Under the pieces are notes generated by a model. That model saw nothing but the letters and a program-made list of their open reading frames with translations, ran no database searches and was not told the DNA's origin. 64,000 nucleotides of DNA from Vibrio sp. 99-8-1 (GTDB lineage Bacteria; Pseudomonadota; Gammaproteobacteria; Enterobacterales; Vibrionaceae): contig NZ_VTXE01000002.1 in assembly GCF_013114595.1 (NCBI RefSeq), forward strand, positions 165,074 to 229,073, given 5' to 3'. Position 1 is the stretch's first letter; the number at the start of each line of letters is the position of its first letter. Below, piece by piece: positions 48,018 through 58,456 of this stretch. The position numbers were made by a program, and so were the translations under genes.

Positions 48018-49139
48018 CTAAGTCGCTTTTGATAACATACTGCGATGTGTGTGTATTGACATTAATATTCCAAATCCAGCCATTAAGGTCACCATTGAAG
48101 TGCCTCCATAGCTTATCAGCGGCAGTGGCACTCCTACAACGGGTAATATGCCACTTACCATACCAATGTTGACAAAAATATAGACAAAGAAGCTTAAAAC
48201 AATACTTCCTGACATCATTCTGCCAAACGCAGTTTGCGATTGGCTAGCAAGATAAAGGCCGCGGCCTATGATGAATAGGTATAAGGTGAGTAAAACCAGT
48301 ATCCCGAACATTCCCCACTCTTCTGCGATGACCGCGAAGATGAAATCGGTATGCCTTTCGGGCAAAAACTCCAGTTGAGATTGCGTTCCATGAAGCCAAC
48401 CTTTACCCGTTAGACCGCCTGAGCCGATGGCAATTTTACTCTGAATAATATGGTAGCCAGCCCCAAGAGGATCGGATTCTGGGTTGAATAAGGTTCGCAC
48501 CCGTACTTTCTGGTATTCACGCATTAGGAAAAACCATAGTACTGGTGCAAAGGCCCCTACGGCACATATAGCCGCAAAAATAATTTTCCAACTAATACCC
48601 GCTAGGAAAATAACGAATATTCCTGAGGCCGCAATCAAGATTGAGGTGCCTAGATCCGGTTGTTTGGCGATAAGAATGGTTGGTACACCAAGCATGACCA
48701 GTGAAACAACAAGTGTTTTAAAGCTAGGGGGAAGGGGTTTTTTGCCAATATAACGAGCGATCATTAATGGCACAGCCAGTTTTAGTAGCTCGGAAGGTTG
48801 AAAGCGCACGAAGCCAAGGTTTAGCCATCGTTGAGCGCCTTTTGACGCTTCCCCAAAAAATAGCACGCCAAACAACAGGCCAACCCCGACGACAAACAGA
48901 AAAGGGGCAAAAGCTTCGTACGTTCGAGGTGAAATTTGGGCCAAAACCACCATGACACCTAACGCCAGAGCCATACGCATAGCTTGTTTGTCCATCATTA
49001 TCATGCTCTGTCCGCTGGCGCTATACATGATAACTAAACCAAACAGCATGATAGTAATAAGCCCGAGCAGCAGTGGGAGATCAATGTGGAATCTTTCAAA
49101 AAAGATTCGACTTTTACCTGTGGAGGGATCGAGTTTCAT
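48018..49139 (-). CDS. rodA: Rod shape-determining protein RodA (MrdB)
   Basis: 373-residue SEDS glycosyltransferase with about ten helices; polymerises lipid II along the cylinder with PBP2. Hallmarks: LGLVIMYSASG and the LGAGYHIIQSKIAIGSGG segment, plus the C-terminal GVPLPLISYGGTSMV. ATG at 49139 chosen; a GTG one codon earlier overlaps the mrdA stop. Its order mrdA-rodA-rlpA is conserved. Confidence 0.96.
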   Translation of the reverse strand: MKLDPSTGKSRIFFERFHIDLPLLLGLITIMLFGLVIMYSASGQSMIMMDKQAMRMALALGVMVVLAQISPRTYEAFAPFLFVVGVGLLFGVLFFGEASKGAQRWLNLGFVRFQPSELLKLAVPLMIARYIGKKPLPPSFKTLVVSLVMLGVPTILIAKQPDLGTSILIAASGIFVIFLAGISWKIIFAAICAVGAFAPVLWFFLMREYQKVRVRTLFNPESDPLGAGYHIIQSKIAIGSGGLTGKGWLHGTQSQLEFLPERHTDFIFAVIAEEWGMFGILVLLTLYLFIIGRGLYLASQSQTAFGRMMSGSIVLSFFVYIFVNIGMVSGILPVVGVPLPLISYGGTSMVTLMAGFGILMSIHTHRSMLSKAT

Positions 49140-49141
49140 CA

Positions 49142-51025
49142 CTACTCTGCCTTATCTTCTTTATTTAATATCACTTTATCAAAGATCTTTCGCACGACAG
49201 GTGCACCGTTAGTGGAGCCACCTCCTGCATTTTCTAATACAATGGTTGCGATAACTTCAGGATCTTTTACTGGGGCAAAACCGGTGAACAACGCATGGTC
49301 ACGAAGATGCTCCGCTATCTGTTCGGCATCATACTCTTCGTCTTCTTTTAAACCAAAGACTTGAGCTGTTCCCGATTTTCCGGCGCTTTGATAGCCAAGG
49401 TTCTGAAAAGCTCTTCTTGCCGTTCCTTTTTTACCATGGTTGACTAAGTTCATTCCTTTTACCGATATGTCCCAAAAGTTATCTGGAACGTTGGTGATTG
49501 GAGGATAGGTCTCAATGGCTTCGAGTTTTTGAGTCTCTAATGGCTGATTGTTATCCACGGTTGATCTTAGTAAGTGGGGAGCCATTACCTTTCCTCTATT
49601 CACCAATACTGATGTTGCTTTAGCTATCTGCATTGGTGTCGCGGTCCAGTACCCTTGGCCAATGCCCACAGGAATGGTGTCACCTTGATACCAAGGTGTA
49701 CGGTGTCGGCTCATTTTCCATTCTCGAGTCGGCATGTTTGCCTTACTCTCTTCAAATATATCGATGCCGGTGAACTCACCAAAGCCGAACTTCATCATCC
49801 AACTTGAAAGCCTATCTATGCCCAAGTCATATGCAACTTGATAGAAAAAAGTATCTACAGATTCTTCCAATGATTGAGTGATGTTGACTCTTCCATGTCC
49901 CCAACGTAACCAGTCTCGGAAAGGTTTTGTTTTTGAGTTAGGTATTTTCCAATAACCGGGGTCATTGCGCGTGGTATATGGGGTAACCACTTCTTCTTGT
50001 AAAGCTGCCACCGCAATGAAAGGTTTAACTGTCGATGCGGGAGGATAGATACCTAACGTTGTTCGGTTGACGAGCGGACGGTCACTGTTTTCAAGCAGTT
50101 TACGGTACGCTTTTCCTGAAATACCTTGTACAAATGGGTTGGGATCATAGCTTGGTGTTGAAACCATGGCCAGAATACCGTTGTCTTTCGGGTCGAGAAC
50201 CACTGCTGCACCGCGGCGATTATCCAACAGTCTATAAAGATAGAGCTGAAGATCGATATCTAGGTTTAAAACCAGATCTTTACCCGGTTTAGGTGGAACG
50301 TATTTTAATGTACGGATAATACGTCCACGACTGTTTACTTCAACTTCTTGGTAGCCAGCGGTGCCGTGCAACATATCTTCATAGTATCGTTCTATTCCTA
50401 GCTTTCCAATATCGTACGTTGCTTGGTAATTGCTGTCTTTTTCTTCGCGAACAAGCGCTTGCATGTCTCTATCGTTGATTCTAGAAACATAGCCGAGAAC
50501 ATGGGTCAGAGCTGAGCCGTAAGGGTAGTAACGCTTTAGTTTTCCGGTGACTTCAACTCCGGGAAAGCGGTATTGATTTACCGAGAAGATCGCGACTTGT
50601 TGCTCGGTAAGCTGTGTTAATAAAGGGACTGATTTAAATCGACGAGAGCGTCTTTTCTCTTTATTAAAGTTCGCTATTTTCTCTTCTGGTATTTCTAGGA
50701 TCTGCTGCAACTGACGGATTGTTTCGTCGCTATCTTTGATCTTTTCTGGAATCAACTCTAGATTGAATACCGGTCGATTTTCCGCAAGTATTTTGCCGTT
50801 TCGGTCGTAGATCAACCCTCGGTTAGGGGCAATAGGAACGATTTTAATCCGGTTGTCATTAGAGCGTGTTTTATAATCTTGGTACTGATTAACCTGAATA
50901 TTGTATAGATTGGTGATGAGCAGGCTGATCATTACTATTATGCCTAGAAAAGAGACAATTGCCCGGCTTTGAAAAAGTAATGATTCTTTGTGGTGATCTC
51001 GAATCTGAGTGCGCTGTCGTTTCAT
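49142..51025 (-). CDS. mrdA: Penicillin-binding protein 2
   Basis: 627-residue transpeptidase for cell elongation. N-terminal membrane anchor (about 22-42), a pedestal domain with NRGLIYDRNG, and a transpeptidase domain with S331 and K334 in PPASTVKPF and the KSGTAQ motif. Works with RodA and MreBCD. It ends next to rodA (within 2-3 bases), so they are coupled; it starts 6 bases after rlmH. Confidence 0.96.
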   Translation of the reverse strand: MKRQRTQIRDHHKESLLFQSRAIVSFLGIIVMISLLITNLYNIQVNQYQDYKTRSNDNRIKIVPIAPNRGLIYDRNGKILAENRPVFNLELIPEKIKDSDETIRQLQQILEIPEEKIANFNKEKRRSRRFKSVPLLTQLTEQQVAIFSVNQYRFPGVEVTGKLKRYYPYGSALTHVLGYVSRINDRDMQALVREEKDSNYQATYDIGKLGIERYYEDMLHGTAGYQEVEVNSRGRIIRTLKYVPPKPGKDLVLNLDIDLQLYLYRLLDNRRGAAVVLDPKDNGILAMVSTPSYDPNPFVQGISGKAYRKLLENSDRPLVNRTTLGIYPPASTVKPFIAVAALQEEVVTPYTTRNDPGYWKIPNSKTKPFRDWLRWGHGRVNITQSLEESVDTFFYQVAYDLGIDRLSSWMMKFGFGEFTGIDIFEESKANMPTREWKMSRHRTPWYQGDTIPVGIGQGYWTATPMQIAKATSVLVNRGKVMAPHLLRSTVDNNQPLETQKLEAIETYPPITNVPDNFWDISVKGMNLVNHGKKGTARRAFQNLGYQSAGKSGTAQVFGLKEDEEYDAEQIAEHLRDHALFTGFAPVKDPEVIATIVLENAGGGSTNGAPVVRKIFDKVILNKEDKAE

Positions 51026-51031
51026 GCCACT

Positions 51032-51502
51032 CTATTCTCTATGGTATGGGTGATTTGCAGTAATACTCCATGCGCGATAGAGGCTCTCTGCCATAACAAC
51101 ACGAACCAAAGGATGGGGGAGTGTTAATGGAGATAGAGACCAACTTTGATCTGCGGCGGCTTTGCATGCCGGTGATAACCCTTCAGGCCCACCAATCAAA
51201 ATAGAAACATCTCTAGCATCTAACTTCCACTGTTGTAACTGTCCGGCCAACTGTTCGGTGTCCCATGGCTTACCTGGAATATCTAGAGTAACAATTCGAT
51301 TGCCTTTTGGCACGGCTGCAAGCATGGCTTCGCCTTCTTTTTGCAGTATTCTAACAATATCGGCGTTTTTACCCCTTTTCCCGGCTGCAATTTCGACGAG
51401 ATCAAGGGGCATATCGTGTGGAAACCTTCTACGGTACTCCTGAAAACCCTCTTCTACCCATTTAGGCATTTTAGTGCCTACGGCAATAAGTTGAATCTTC
51501 AA
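51032..51502 (-). CDS. rlmH: 23S rRNA (pseudouridine-1915-N3)-methyltransferase RlmH
   Basis: 156-residue SPOUT methyltransferase. The C-terminal knotted region [13 protein letters not shown] binds SAM; the C-terminal end [28 protein letters not shown] is family-typical. Modifies pseudouridine 1915 of assembled 23S rRNA. 3 bases after rsfS and 6 before mrdA, as in E. coli. Confidence 0.96.
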   Translation of the reverse strand: MKIQLIAVGTKMPKWVEEGFQEYRRRFPHDMPLDLVEIAAGKRGKNADIVRILQKEGEAMLAAVPKGNRIVTLDIPGKPWDTEQLAGQLQQWKLDARDVSILIGGPEGLSPACKAAADQSWSLSPLTLPHPLVRVVMAESLYRAWSITANHPYHRE

Positions 51503-51505
51503 GTA

Positions 51506-51823
51506 TTAACTCCAGAGTTTTTCTAACTGATAAAGTTCACGTTGCTTTTCTTGCATTACGTGCACCATGACATCACCCATATCAACCACAACCCATTCGC
51601 CTTCATTTTCACCATCTACACCGTAGGGAGTAAGGCCGACGTTTCTTGCCTCATTAGCGATATTGTTGGCGATAGAGGTCACATGGCGTTTAGATGTGCC
51701 GGTACAGATAACCATATAATCGGTGACGCTAGATTTTCCAATGACGTCAATGGTCTTTATATTTTCGGCTTTCATGTCGTCTACTTTATCGACCAAAAAG
51801 GCTTTTAACTTATCTTTTTGCAA
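51506..51823 (-). CDS. rsfS: Ribosomal silencing factor RsfS
   Basis: 105-residue protein binding uL14 and blocking subunit joining in starvation. TTG start (MQKDKLKAFLVDKVDDMKA) after a GAGG site. Family segments DVIGKSSVTDYMVICTGTSKRHV and YQLEKLWS are nearly identical in type to E. coli RsfS. Followed immediately by rlmH. Confidence 0.95.
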   Translation of the reverse strand: MQKDKLKAFLVDKVDDMKAENIKTIDVIGKSSVTDYMVICTGTSKRHVTSIANNIANEARNVGLTPYGVDGENEGEWVVVDMGDVMVHVMQEKQRELYQLEKLWS

Positions 51824-51903
51824 GGGGAACCTCAGTTTATTGCGCTTGTAAGCGTGATTATATCACTGTTTAACTTTGAAATGGCACTATGAGCCATGAC
51901 GGG

Positions 51904-52917
51904 CTAGAGTATCGTACTCGCCGAACAAAACTCCAACGATAGTTGCCTAATTAAGGGCCAGCTTGAATTGTCATACTGGGTTTTAACCATAATTTCGGCA
52001 CGTGTTAGCTGTTTAATTAGTCGTTTTATCTGTCTGTTATCCAGTCTTTGTAGCGTGGCATTGTATAGCGGCCGCTTAGCTTGCCATATTCTGTTTTTAT
52101 CAAACACCTGTCCAATTGGTGCCGTTACGCACTCATGCTGAATAGTGAGTAGTAAACTGAGCTCTTTTTGTAGTGTTCTTAATAAAATAACAGGCTCAAC
52201 ACCCTCTGATTCTAACTGTCTTAAAATTCGTTGTGATCGGTTTGGCTTGCCGGCTAGAAGAGCATCAATCCATTGGAAAGGGGTGTAATGATTGTGTCTA
52301 CTCAGTGCTTGTTCAACACGCATTAAAGAGAGCTGACCGTCAGGATATAACAAGGTTAACTTCTCTAAACTCTGTTTAAGTGCGAGCAAGTTTCCTTCGT
52401 GCCATTGTGCAAGCATCTGCAACGCTTCAGCATCTGGGTTAAGGTTTAGTTGATGGCAGCGACGTTGAACAAAATGGGGTAATCTCTGTATATCAGGTGT
52501 TAAGCAACTGACCCAAATGCCTTTTTGATTCAGTGTTTTAAACCATTTACTGTTTTCTTGTTGGCGGGTCAGTTTTTGACCTGTGATAAGCAACAAGATA
52601 TCAGGGTTAAGTTGTTCAGATAGCTCAATCAACTGTTTTGATGCTGCGGCATTAACGCCATTTTCTGGAATTTCTAATTCAATTATTTGCTGAGAAGAGA
52701 ACAGACTCAGTGCGTTACAGCAATCAAATACGTCTCCCCAGTCCAGACTGGCATCAAGGGTAAAGCGGTGTTTTTCCAGAAAACCTGCGTTTTTGGCTAC
52801 CGACAATATGGCATCTCTACTTTCTAAAAGAAGTAAAGGCTCGTTGCCAAAGAGTAAGTAAATGCCATTCAATTGACGCTGGAGATTGTCAGCGAGCTTA
52901 TCCGCAAAAATACGCAT
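51904..52917 (-). CDS. holA: DNA polymerase III subunit delta
   Basis: 337-residue AAA-like subunit of the clamp loader that opens the beta clamp. The N-terminal clamp-binding region YLLFGNEPLLLLES and the later WHEGNLLALKQSLEKL and RRCHQLNLN segments fit HolA, which lacks a working ATP site. It lies between lptE (upstream) and rsfS, the conserved order. Confidence 0.93.
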   Translation of the reverse strand: MRIFADKLADNLQRQLNGIYLLFGNEPLLLLESRDAILSVAKNAGFLEKHRFTLDASLDWGDVFDCCNALSLFSSQQIIELEIPENGVNAAASKQLIELSEQLNPDILLLITGQKLTRQQENSKWFKTLNQKGIWVSCLTPDIQRLPHFVQRRCHQLNLNPDAEALQMLAQWHEGNLLALKQSLEKLTLLYPDGQLSLMRVEQALSRHNHYTPFQWIDALLAGKPNRSQRILRQLESEGVEPVILLRTLQKELSLLLTIQHECVTAPIGQVFDKNRIWQAKRPLYNATLQRLDNRQIKRLIKQLTRAEIMVKTQYDNSSWPLIRQLSLEFCSASTIL

Positions 52918-52930
52918 TATATATTAACGC

Positions 52931-53506
52931 TTATTGATTTGCGGAATTCGCGGCGGATGGTTGCTCTTCAATGGGATCAAATTGTGTAAACCCTGAATCG
53001 ATTTCTGCTTTTAGTCGTGCTAATTGACGCATGATTTGAGTCGCAGTTTGCTTTCTCATTTCATCCACAATCAAATCACGCTCTACCGATTTCGCTAGTG
53101 CCGCTCGTGGGTTATCAAGATAGTTTCGGGTAGCATTTGTGGTAAAGGTTTTGCTGCCTACATCAGGGATGGTCACTCTATAAGATGTGGTATAAGTCAG
53201 TTCTATCTCTGCTGCCTTGCTATTTTGATAGAGTGACAGTGTTCTTTCACCAACGCTTTCATTGACAAGATGAAGATTTGGAATTGACGCTGATGGTGGA
53301 ACAAGCTCAATATCATTGAGTCTTAACTGAGCATCAACATCTCGTGTTAGCTGACTGAATTGGTCAAAGCTAGTTAAAGAGATGCTAGATATTTCTTGTG
53401 GTACTAGGTAGTTGCCACGTAAATGAAATCCGCAGGCTGATAACGCAGATACGGTTAAAAGCAAAAAAGCCGTTTGAAGTGTAGATTTGACAGAAATACG
53501 TTTCAC
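52931..53506 (-). CDS. lptE: LPS-assembly lipoprotein LptE
   Basis: 191-residue outer-membrane lipoprotein with lipobox LSAC and lipidated C25 followed by GFHLRGNY, the family hallmark. LptE plugs the LptD barrel for LPS insertion. Start is GTG (GTG AAA CGT). Follows leuS across a gap with strong inverted repeats and lies 13 bases upstream of holA. Confidence 0.93.
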   Translation of the reverse strand: MKRISVKSTLQTAFLLLTVSALSACGFHLRGNYLVPQEISSISLTSFDQFSQLTRDVDAQLRLNDIELVPPSASIPNLHLVNESVGERTLSLYQNSKAAEIELTYTTSYRVTIPDVGSKTFTTNATRNYLDNPRAALAKSVERDLIVDEMRKQTATQIMRQLARLKAEIDSGFTQFDPIEEQPSAANSANQ

Positions 53507-53530
53507 AAAAATAACTCTCTGATGGTTTGA

Positions 53531-53613
53531 GTTTATATTTATCTAAGTCAAATAAGATCTCTTACTTCACTTAGATAAATATAAACAGGGCGCGGGTAGC
53601 CCCCTGTTTATAT
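53531..53613 (-). repeat. Two overlapping inverted repeats between leuS and lptE
   Basis: Pair 1: GTTTATATTTATCTAAGT (53531-53548) with ACTTAGATAAATATAAAC (53569-53586), perfect 18 bases, 20-base loop. Pair 2: ATATAAACAGGG (53579-53590) with CCCTGTTTATAT (53602-53613), perfect 12 bases, 11-base loop. The arms at 53579-53586 are shared, so only one hairpin can form at a time. On the minus strand this follows leuS and precedes lptE. No T run follows. Confidence 0.8.
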
Positions 53614-53645
53614 AGTGTCCATTGTAAGGACATTATCTATCTTGG

Positions 53646-56219
53646 TTAGTTCGCAACAATATTTAAAAGTTTGCCAGGAACATAGATCACTTTACGTACG
53701 GTTTTGCCATCTGTGAACTTAGTAACATTCTCATCGGATAAACCTAGCGCTTCAACGGCCTCTTTTGTCGCGTCTGCTGATACTGTTAGTTTCGCTCGAA
53801 GTTTACCATTTACTTGAACCACAATCAGTTTTTCATCTTCAACCATAGCTGCGCTATCCGCGGCAGGCCATGTTTCTGTGTCGATAGATTGGCCGCCAAG
53901 TACTTGCCACAATTCGAACGAAATATGAGGAGTGATTGGGTACAGCATACGAACCACCGCTTTAAGTGCCTCATCAAGAATGGCTCTATCTTGAGCAGAC
54001 TCTTGTGGTGCTTTTGCTAACTTATTCATTAGCTCCATAATTGCTGCAATTGCGGTATTAAAGGTTTGACGACGTTCAATGTCATCAGTCACTTTGGTGA
54101 TGGTCTTATGCACATCACGTCGTAGCGCTTTCTGGTCTGAGTTAAACTCAGAAGCGTTGAGAGCGGCTACATCACCTTTCTCGTTGTGTTCCTGAACCAA
54201 TTTCCAAACACGCTTAAGAAAACGGTTAGCACCTTCTACGCCAGATTCTTGCCACTCTAGTGTCATATCGGCAGGAGAAGCAAACATCATAAACAGGCGA
54301 ACAGTGTCTGCGCCATACTTGTTTACCATCTCTTGAGGGTCGATGCCGTTATTCTTCGATTTTGACATCTTGGTCATGCCAGTATGAACAACGTTATTGC
54401 CATCAAGGTCGGTTGCACTAACAATACGACCTTTTTCGTCACGCTCTACGGTAACATCCGCTGGAGAGACCCAAACTTTTGCACCTTTCTCATTATTGTA
54501 GTAATACGCGTCCGCAAGTACCATGCCTTGGCAGAGTAGCTTTTTAAATGGTTCATCGCTGGTAACCATACCTGTATCACGTAGTAACTTATGGAAGAAA
54601 CGTGCATATAAAAGGTGCATACATGCGTGTTCTATACCACCGATGTATTGATCAACAGGAAGCCAGTAATTTGCTGCTTCTGAGTCTACCATCTCATCTG
54701 CTTGAGGCGAGCAGTAGCGAGCGTAATACCAAGATGACTCCATAAAGGTATCAAATGTGTCGGTTTCACGCAGTGCTGGTTGGCCATTGAAGGTCGTTTC
54801 TGCCCAGCTCTTATCTGCTTTAATTGGGCTGGTTACACCATCCATGACAACATCTTCTGGCAGGATCACAGGAAGTTGATCTGCTGGAACTGGATGTACT
54901 TCTCCATCTTCGGTCGTAACCATTGGGATTGGTGCACCCCAATAACGCTGACGAGATACACCCCAGTCGCGTAAACGGAAGTTGACGGTTTTCTTACCTT
55001 TGTTCAACTCTTCTAACTTATTGGCAATAGCATCGAAGGCTGGTTTAAAACTCAGACCATCAAACTCACCAGAAGCGAATAGAACCCCTTTTTCAGTATA
55101 CGCGACTTCAGAGATATCCAGTTCGCTACCATCTTCAGGTTTTATTACTGCAACAATATCTAGACCATATTTATTGGCAAACTCGTAATCACGTTGATCG
55201 TGAGCAGGAACGGCCATAACTGCGCCTGTACCGTAATCCATCAAGACAAAGTTGGCGACGTAAATAGGCACTTCTCGGCCATTTAAAGGATGGATAGCGG
55301 TTAATCCGGTGTCCATGCCTTTCTTTTCCATGGTGGCAAGTTCAGCTTCTGCAACTTTGTTATTTTTGCACTCATCAATAAATTCAGCTAATTCGGCGTT
55401 ATTTTTTGCTGCAAGTGCGGCTAATGGGTGTCCCGCTGCGATACCAACGTAAGTCACGCCCATTAGAGTGTCTGGACGAGTGGTATATACTTCTAAATCA
55501 TCTTGACCAGCAACAGTGAATTTTAGTTCGACACCTTCAGAGCGGCCAATCCAGTTTCGCTGCATGGTTTTCACCATTTCAGGCCAACCCTCTAGATTGT
55601 CTAGGTCATCTAATAGCTCTTGTGCGTAAGCAGTAATTTTAACTGACCACTGAGGGATCTCTTTCTGCTCTACAGGTGTGTCACATCGCCAGCAACAGCC
55701 ATCTTCAACTTGCTCGTTAGCAAGAACAGTTTGGTCATTTGGACACCAGTTTACCGATGATGTTTTTTTGTAGACTAAGCCTTTCTCATACAGTTTGGTG
55801 AAAAACTCTTGCTCCCAGCGATAATATTCAGGCGTACAGGTCGCGAACTCTCTGTCCCAGTCATAACCAAAGCCCAGTAACTTAAGCTGGTTTTTCATGT
55901 ACTCAATATTTTCATAAGTCCACGGCGCAGGAGCGGTCTTATTTTTAACCGCTGCATTTTCAGCAGGAAGACCAAATGCATCCCAGCCAATAGGCTGCAT
56001 AACATTTTTGCCTTGCAGTCGCTGGAAACGAGAAACAACATCACCTATGGTGTAGTTACGTACATGTCCCATATGCAGTCGACCACTTGGGTACGGGAAC
56101 ATAGAAAGACAGTAAAATTTCTCTTTGCTGGAATCTTCGGTGACGACAAAAGTTTTATTCTCGTCCCAGTGCTGTTGAACTTTTTGTTCAATGTCTTGCG
56201 GGTTATATTGCTCTTGCAT
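53646..56219 (-). CDS. leuS: Leucyl-tRNA synthetase
   Basis: 857-residue class I aminoacyl-tRNA synthetase. HIGH motif as HMGH (49-52, in [13 protein letters not shown]) and KMSKS as KMSKSKNNG around residue 620; a large connective-peptide editing domain between them hydrolyses mischarged isoleucine/valine-type products, seen in [14 protein letters not shown]. Upstream gene of the leuS-lptE-holA block. Divergent from ybeL. Confidence 0.97.
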   Translation of the reverse strand: MQEQYNPQDIEQKVQQHWDENKTFVVTEDSSKEKFYCLSMFPYPSGRLHMGHVRNYTIGDVVSRFQRLQGKNVMQPIGWDAFGLPAENAAVKNKTAPAPWTYENIEYMKNQLKLLGFGYDWDREFATCTPEYYRWEQEFFTKLYEKGLVYKKTSSVNWCPNDQTVLANEQVEDGCCWRCDTPVEQKEIPQWSVKITAYAQELLDDLDNLEGWPEMVKTMQRNWIGRSEGVELKFTVAGQDDLEVYTTRPDTLMGVTYVGIAAGHPLAALAAKNNAELAEFIDECKNNKVAEAELATMEKKGMDTGLTAIHPLNGREVPIYVANFVLMDYGTGAVMAVPAHDQRDYEFANKYGLDIVAVIKPEDGSELDISEVAYTEKGVLFASGEFDGLSFKPAFDAIANKLEELNKGKKTVNFRLRDWGVSRQRYWGAPIPMVTTEDGEVHPVPADQLPVILPEDVVMDGVTSPIKADKSWAETTFNGQPALRETDTFDTFMESSWYYARYCSPQADEMVDSEAANYWLPVDQYIGGIEHACMHLLYARFFHKLLRDTGMVTSDEPFKKLLCQGMVLADAYYYNNEKGAKVWVSPADVTVERDEKGRIVSATDLDGNNVVHTGMTKMSKSKNNGIDPQEMVNKYGADTVRLFMMFASPADMTLEWQESGVEGANRFLKRVWKLVQEHNEKGDVAALNASEFNSDQKALRRDVHKTITKVTDDIERRQTFNTAIAAIMELMNKLAKAPQESAQDRAILDEALKAVVRMLYPITPHISFELWQVLGGQSIDTETWPAADSAAMVEDEKLIVVQVNGKLRAKLTVSADATKEAVEALGLSDENVTKFTDGKTVRKVIYVPGKLLNIVAN

Positions 56220-56366
56220 TTATGAAATCCGGTTATCTTGGAAACTGTGAGATCGGTTTGATCAGATACGTATCGATCGGCATAGAATACCTAAAGGAAG
56301 CACGCTCAACAAGCTACAATAAAGATAAAGATTAAGTTAAGCAGAGAATACTATGGAGGTAGAATT

Positions 56367-56837
56367 ATGCCAAAGCGTAAACATGGGTATGAAGAGAAGT
56401 TCAAAGAAGTCGTAGAAACCATTAAACATAGTCCTGATGAGCTAAATAAGGTGCTTGAAACCTCTGGTGAAGTGGCACAGGCGGCAACTGATATGACCAA
56501 AGATGAACTCTCTTTGGTCTCTGCTTATATGAAAGCGGATTTAAAAGAGTTTGCTGATAACTATCAAGAGAGTAAAGATAGTCCATTTTCTATTATGGTG
56601 ACGGATTCCATTTGGCAAGCACTGCTAGATCTGACTGATAGAACCAAAGTGGAGTGGGTTGAATTGTTTGAAGATCTGGAGCATCAAGGTGTATATAACA
56701 CCAATGATGTGATTGGATTAGGGCATTTAGTGTGTGAGAAGTGTGGTGATAAGAGTAAATATATTCACCCAACGGTCATTCAGCCTTGTGCAAAATGCGG
56801 CTGTAATGAATTTACCCGAATAGCGTTAAAGCCATAG
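56367..56837 (+). CDS. ybeL: YbeL-family zinc-ribbon protein (DUF1451)
   Basis: 156-residue protein with a helical N-terminal part (KFKEVVETIKHSPDELNKVLETS) and a C-terminal four-cysteine zinc ribbon, CEKCGDKSKY and CAKCGCNEF. This fits DUF1451/YbeL, also beside leuS in E. coli. The function is unknown. A strong ribosome site (GGAGG-like) precedes the ATG. It ends at a hairpin shared with lnt. Confidence 0.9.
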   Translation: MPKRKHGYEEKFKEVVETIKHSPDELNKVLETSGEVAQAATDMTKDELSLVSAYMKADLKEFADNYQESKDSPFSIMVTDSIWQALLDLTDRTKVEWVELFEDLEHQGVYNTNDVIGLGHLVCEKCGDKSKYIHPTVIQPCAKCGCNEFTRIALKP

Positions 56838-56854
56838 TGCAGTTTCGTCTGTTT

Positions 56855-56886
56855 AGGTAAATGGGCATCTTGCCCATTTACCTTTA
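56855..56886. terminator. Bidirectional hairpin between ybeL and lnt
   Basis: AGGTAAATGGGCA-TCT-TGCCCATTTACCT: perfect 13-bp stem, 3-base loop, in the convergent gap, followed by a short T-rich tail (TTAGCATTTT) on the plus strand. Confidence 0.8.
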
Positions 56887-56895
56887 GCATTTTGG

Positions 56896-58437
56896 TTAAC
56901 CTTTTGACTTTCTACGAGTCACTTCAAAAATAGCGAACAGCAGACCCAACATAATCAATAAGTGAGTAGGCCAGTTGCCCGCGATGTAGAAAGGTGTCGT
57001 GCCCGTGGTTAATGAGACTTGCGCTTTAAGCACTTCCGTTTTGAACTGAGGAATTTGAGCAACAATTTTTCCTTTGTAATCGGTAATGGCGGTTACACCA
57101 TTGTTTGTGGCTCGGATCAACGGTTTACCGAGCTCTAACGCTCGCATTCTGGCTATTTCCATATGTTGCAATGGACCAATGGAATCACCAAACCAAGCGT
57201 CGTTAGAAAGGGTTAATATGAAGTCGGTGTTTTCGGTGACATTTTTACGAACTTGCTCACCAAATATGATTTCATAACATAGGGCAGGAGCAAAAGCGTA
57301 TCCTTTTGCGAGGATATTATCTTGAATCAGTTCACCCCGAGTAAATGAAGACATAGGTAAATTGAAAAACGGCGCAAGAGGACGCAATAGTGATTCGAAG
57401 GGCACAAACTCTCCGAACGGTAATAAATGGTGTTTATTGTAATGAGGGTGAGTCGCCGCGTTGTATTCATCACTTTGCGAGCGGCCAAGGGTTATAATGC
57501 TATTGTAAAAGTTGCCTTGGTTGTTTTTGGTGATTACGCCCGTAATTAATGCACTGTCGTTATTGCGAGCAGCAGAATCAACATTTGTTAAGAAGTTCGT
57601 GACCTCTTGTTCCAAAGCTGGAATTGCAGCTTCAGGCCAGATAATAATGTCAGCATCCCAGTTTTCTCTGCTTAAATCGAGGTACTTCATTAGCGTGGGC
57701 CAACGCTGATTAGGTAACCATTTTAGCGCTTGATCGATGTTTCCCTGAACCAGTGCAAATCGAGGAGAGTCATCTGATTTTACAGTAACCCAATCAATTG
57801 AGTTGAATGAAAGGCCGCCAGCAAAAATAGCTAGAGCTAACAACAAGCTATGAGGACGTTTCACATTTATCGCATAGGCTATGCTAGAGGCGACTAGAAC
57901 CACACCTAGAGTGATTAATTGCACCCCACCTATTGGAGCAAAGGAGGCTAAAGGGCTGTCTATTTGGCTGTATCCTAGTAACAGCCATGGAAACCCTGTC
58001 ATAACCCATCCGCGGGCTAAATCTGCCAGTAGCCAAAATACGGGAATAACAATAAAGAAGCGAATGCGGTCTGTTGGAGGAGAGAGTGTGTTTGGGAAAT
58101 AGCGATTTAGTAATCCAGCAAACAGCATGGGATAAATGGCAAGATAAGAGACCAGCAGAAACATCAAAAATAGAGTTGCTATTTTTGGCATGCCACCAAA
58201 GTTGTCTATGCTGATCTGAACCCAACTGATTCCTGTCGCGAACTGGCCAAAGCCCCAGCAAAATCCGATCAATGCTGAGGTTCGAGCAGAAACGTTATTT
58301 AGTAATAAAAACAGCAAAGCAGGGCTAATAATGGCCATTGGCCAGAAAGCATAAGGAGCAAAAGCTAGGGTAGTAGAAGCGCCAACAAAAACGGCCAATA
58401 AAGGCCGTATTAGGCGATGAGTCTTTTTAAACATCAT
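56896..58437 (-). CDS. lnt: Apolipoprotein N-acyltransferase
   Basis: 513-residue inner-membrane enzyme that adds the third acyl chain to lipoproteins. N-terminal membrane helices and a periplasmic nitrilase-fold domain with the Glu-Lys-Cys triad: E in [10 protein letters not shown] in [14 protein letters not shown] and C in [12 protein letters not shown]. Tandem ATG start. Downstream of corC by 19 bases; relevant to the YajG, ApbE, LptE, RlpA and MetQ lipoproteins of this window. Confidence 0.95.
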   Translation of the reverse strand: MMFKKTHRLIRPLLAVFVGASTTLAFAPYAFWPMAIISPALLFLLLNNVSARTSALIGFCWGFGQFATGISWVQISIDNFGGMPKIATLFLMFLLVSYLAIYPMLFAGLLNRYFPNTLSPPTDRIRFFIVIPVFWLLADLARGWVMTGFPWLLLGYSQIDSPLASFAPIGGVQLITLGVVLVASSIAYAINVKRPHSLLLALAIFAGGLSFNSIDWVTVKSDDSPRFALVQGNIDQALKWLPNQRWPTLMKYLDLSRENWDADIIIWPEAAIPALEQEVTNFLTNVDSAARNNDSALITGVITKNNQGNFYNSIITLGRSQSDEYNAATHPHYNKHHLLPFGEFVPFESLLRPLAPFFNLPMSSFTRGELIQDNILAKGYAFAPALCYEIIFGEQVRKNVTENTDFILTLSNDAWFGDSIGPLQHMEIARMRALELGKPLIRATNNGVTAITDYKGKIVAQIPQFKTEVLKAQVSLTTGTTPFYIAGNWPTHLLIMLGLLFAIFEVTRRKSKG

Positions 58438-58456
58438 CTTATCTTATTGTGTTTGG

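Noticed and set aside
58390..58410. ACGGCC-N6-GGCCGT hairpin at the start of lnt
   Set aside because: It lies inside the coding start of lnt (after the membrane-helix codons begin); too short and not placed as a terminator.
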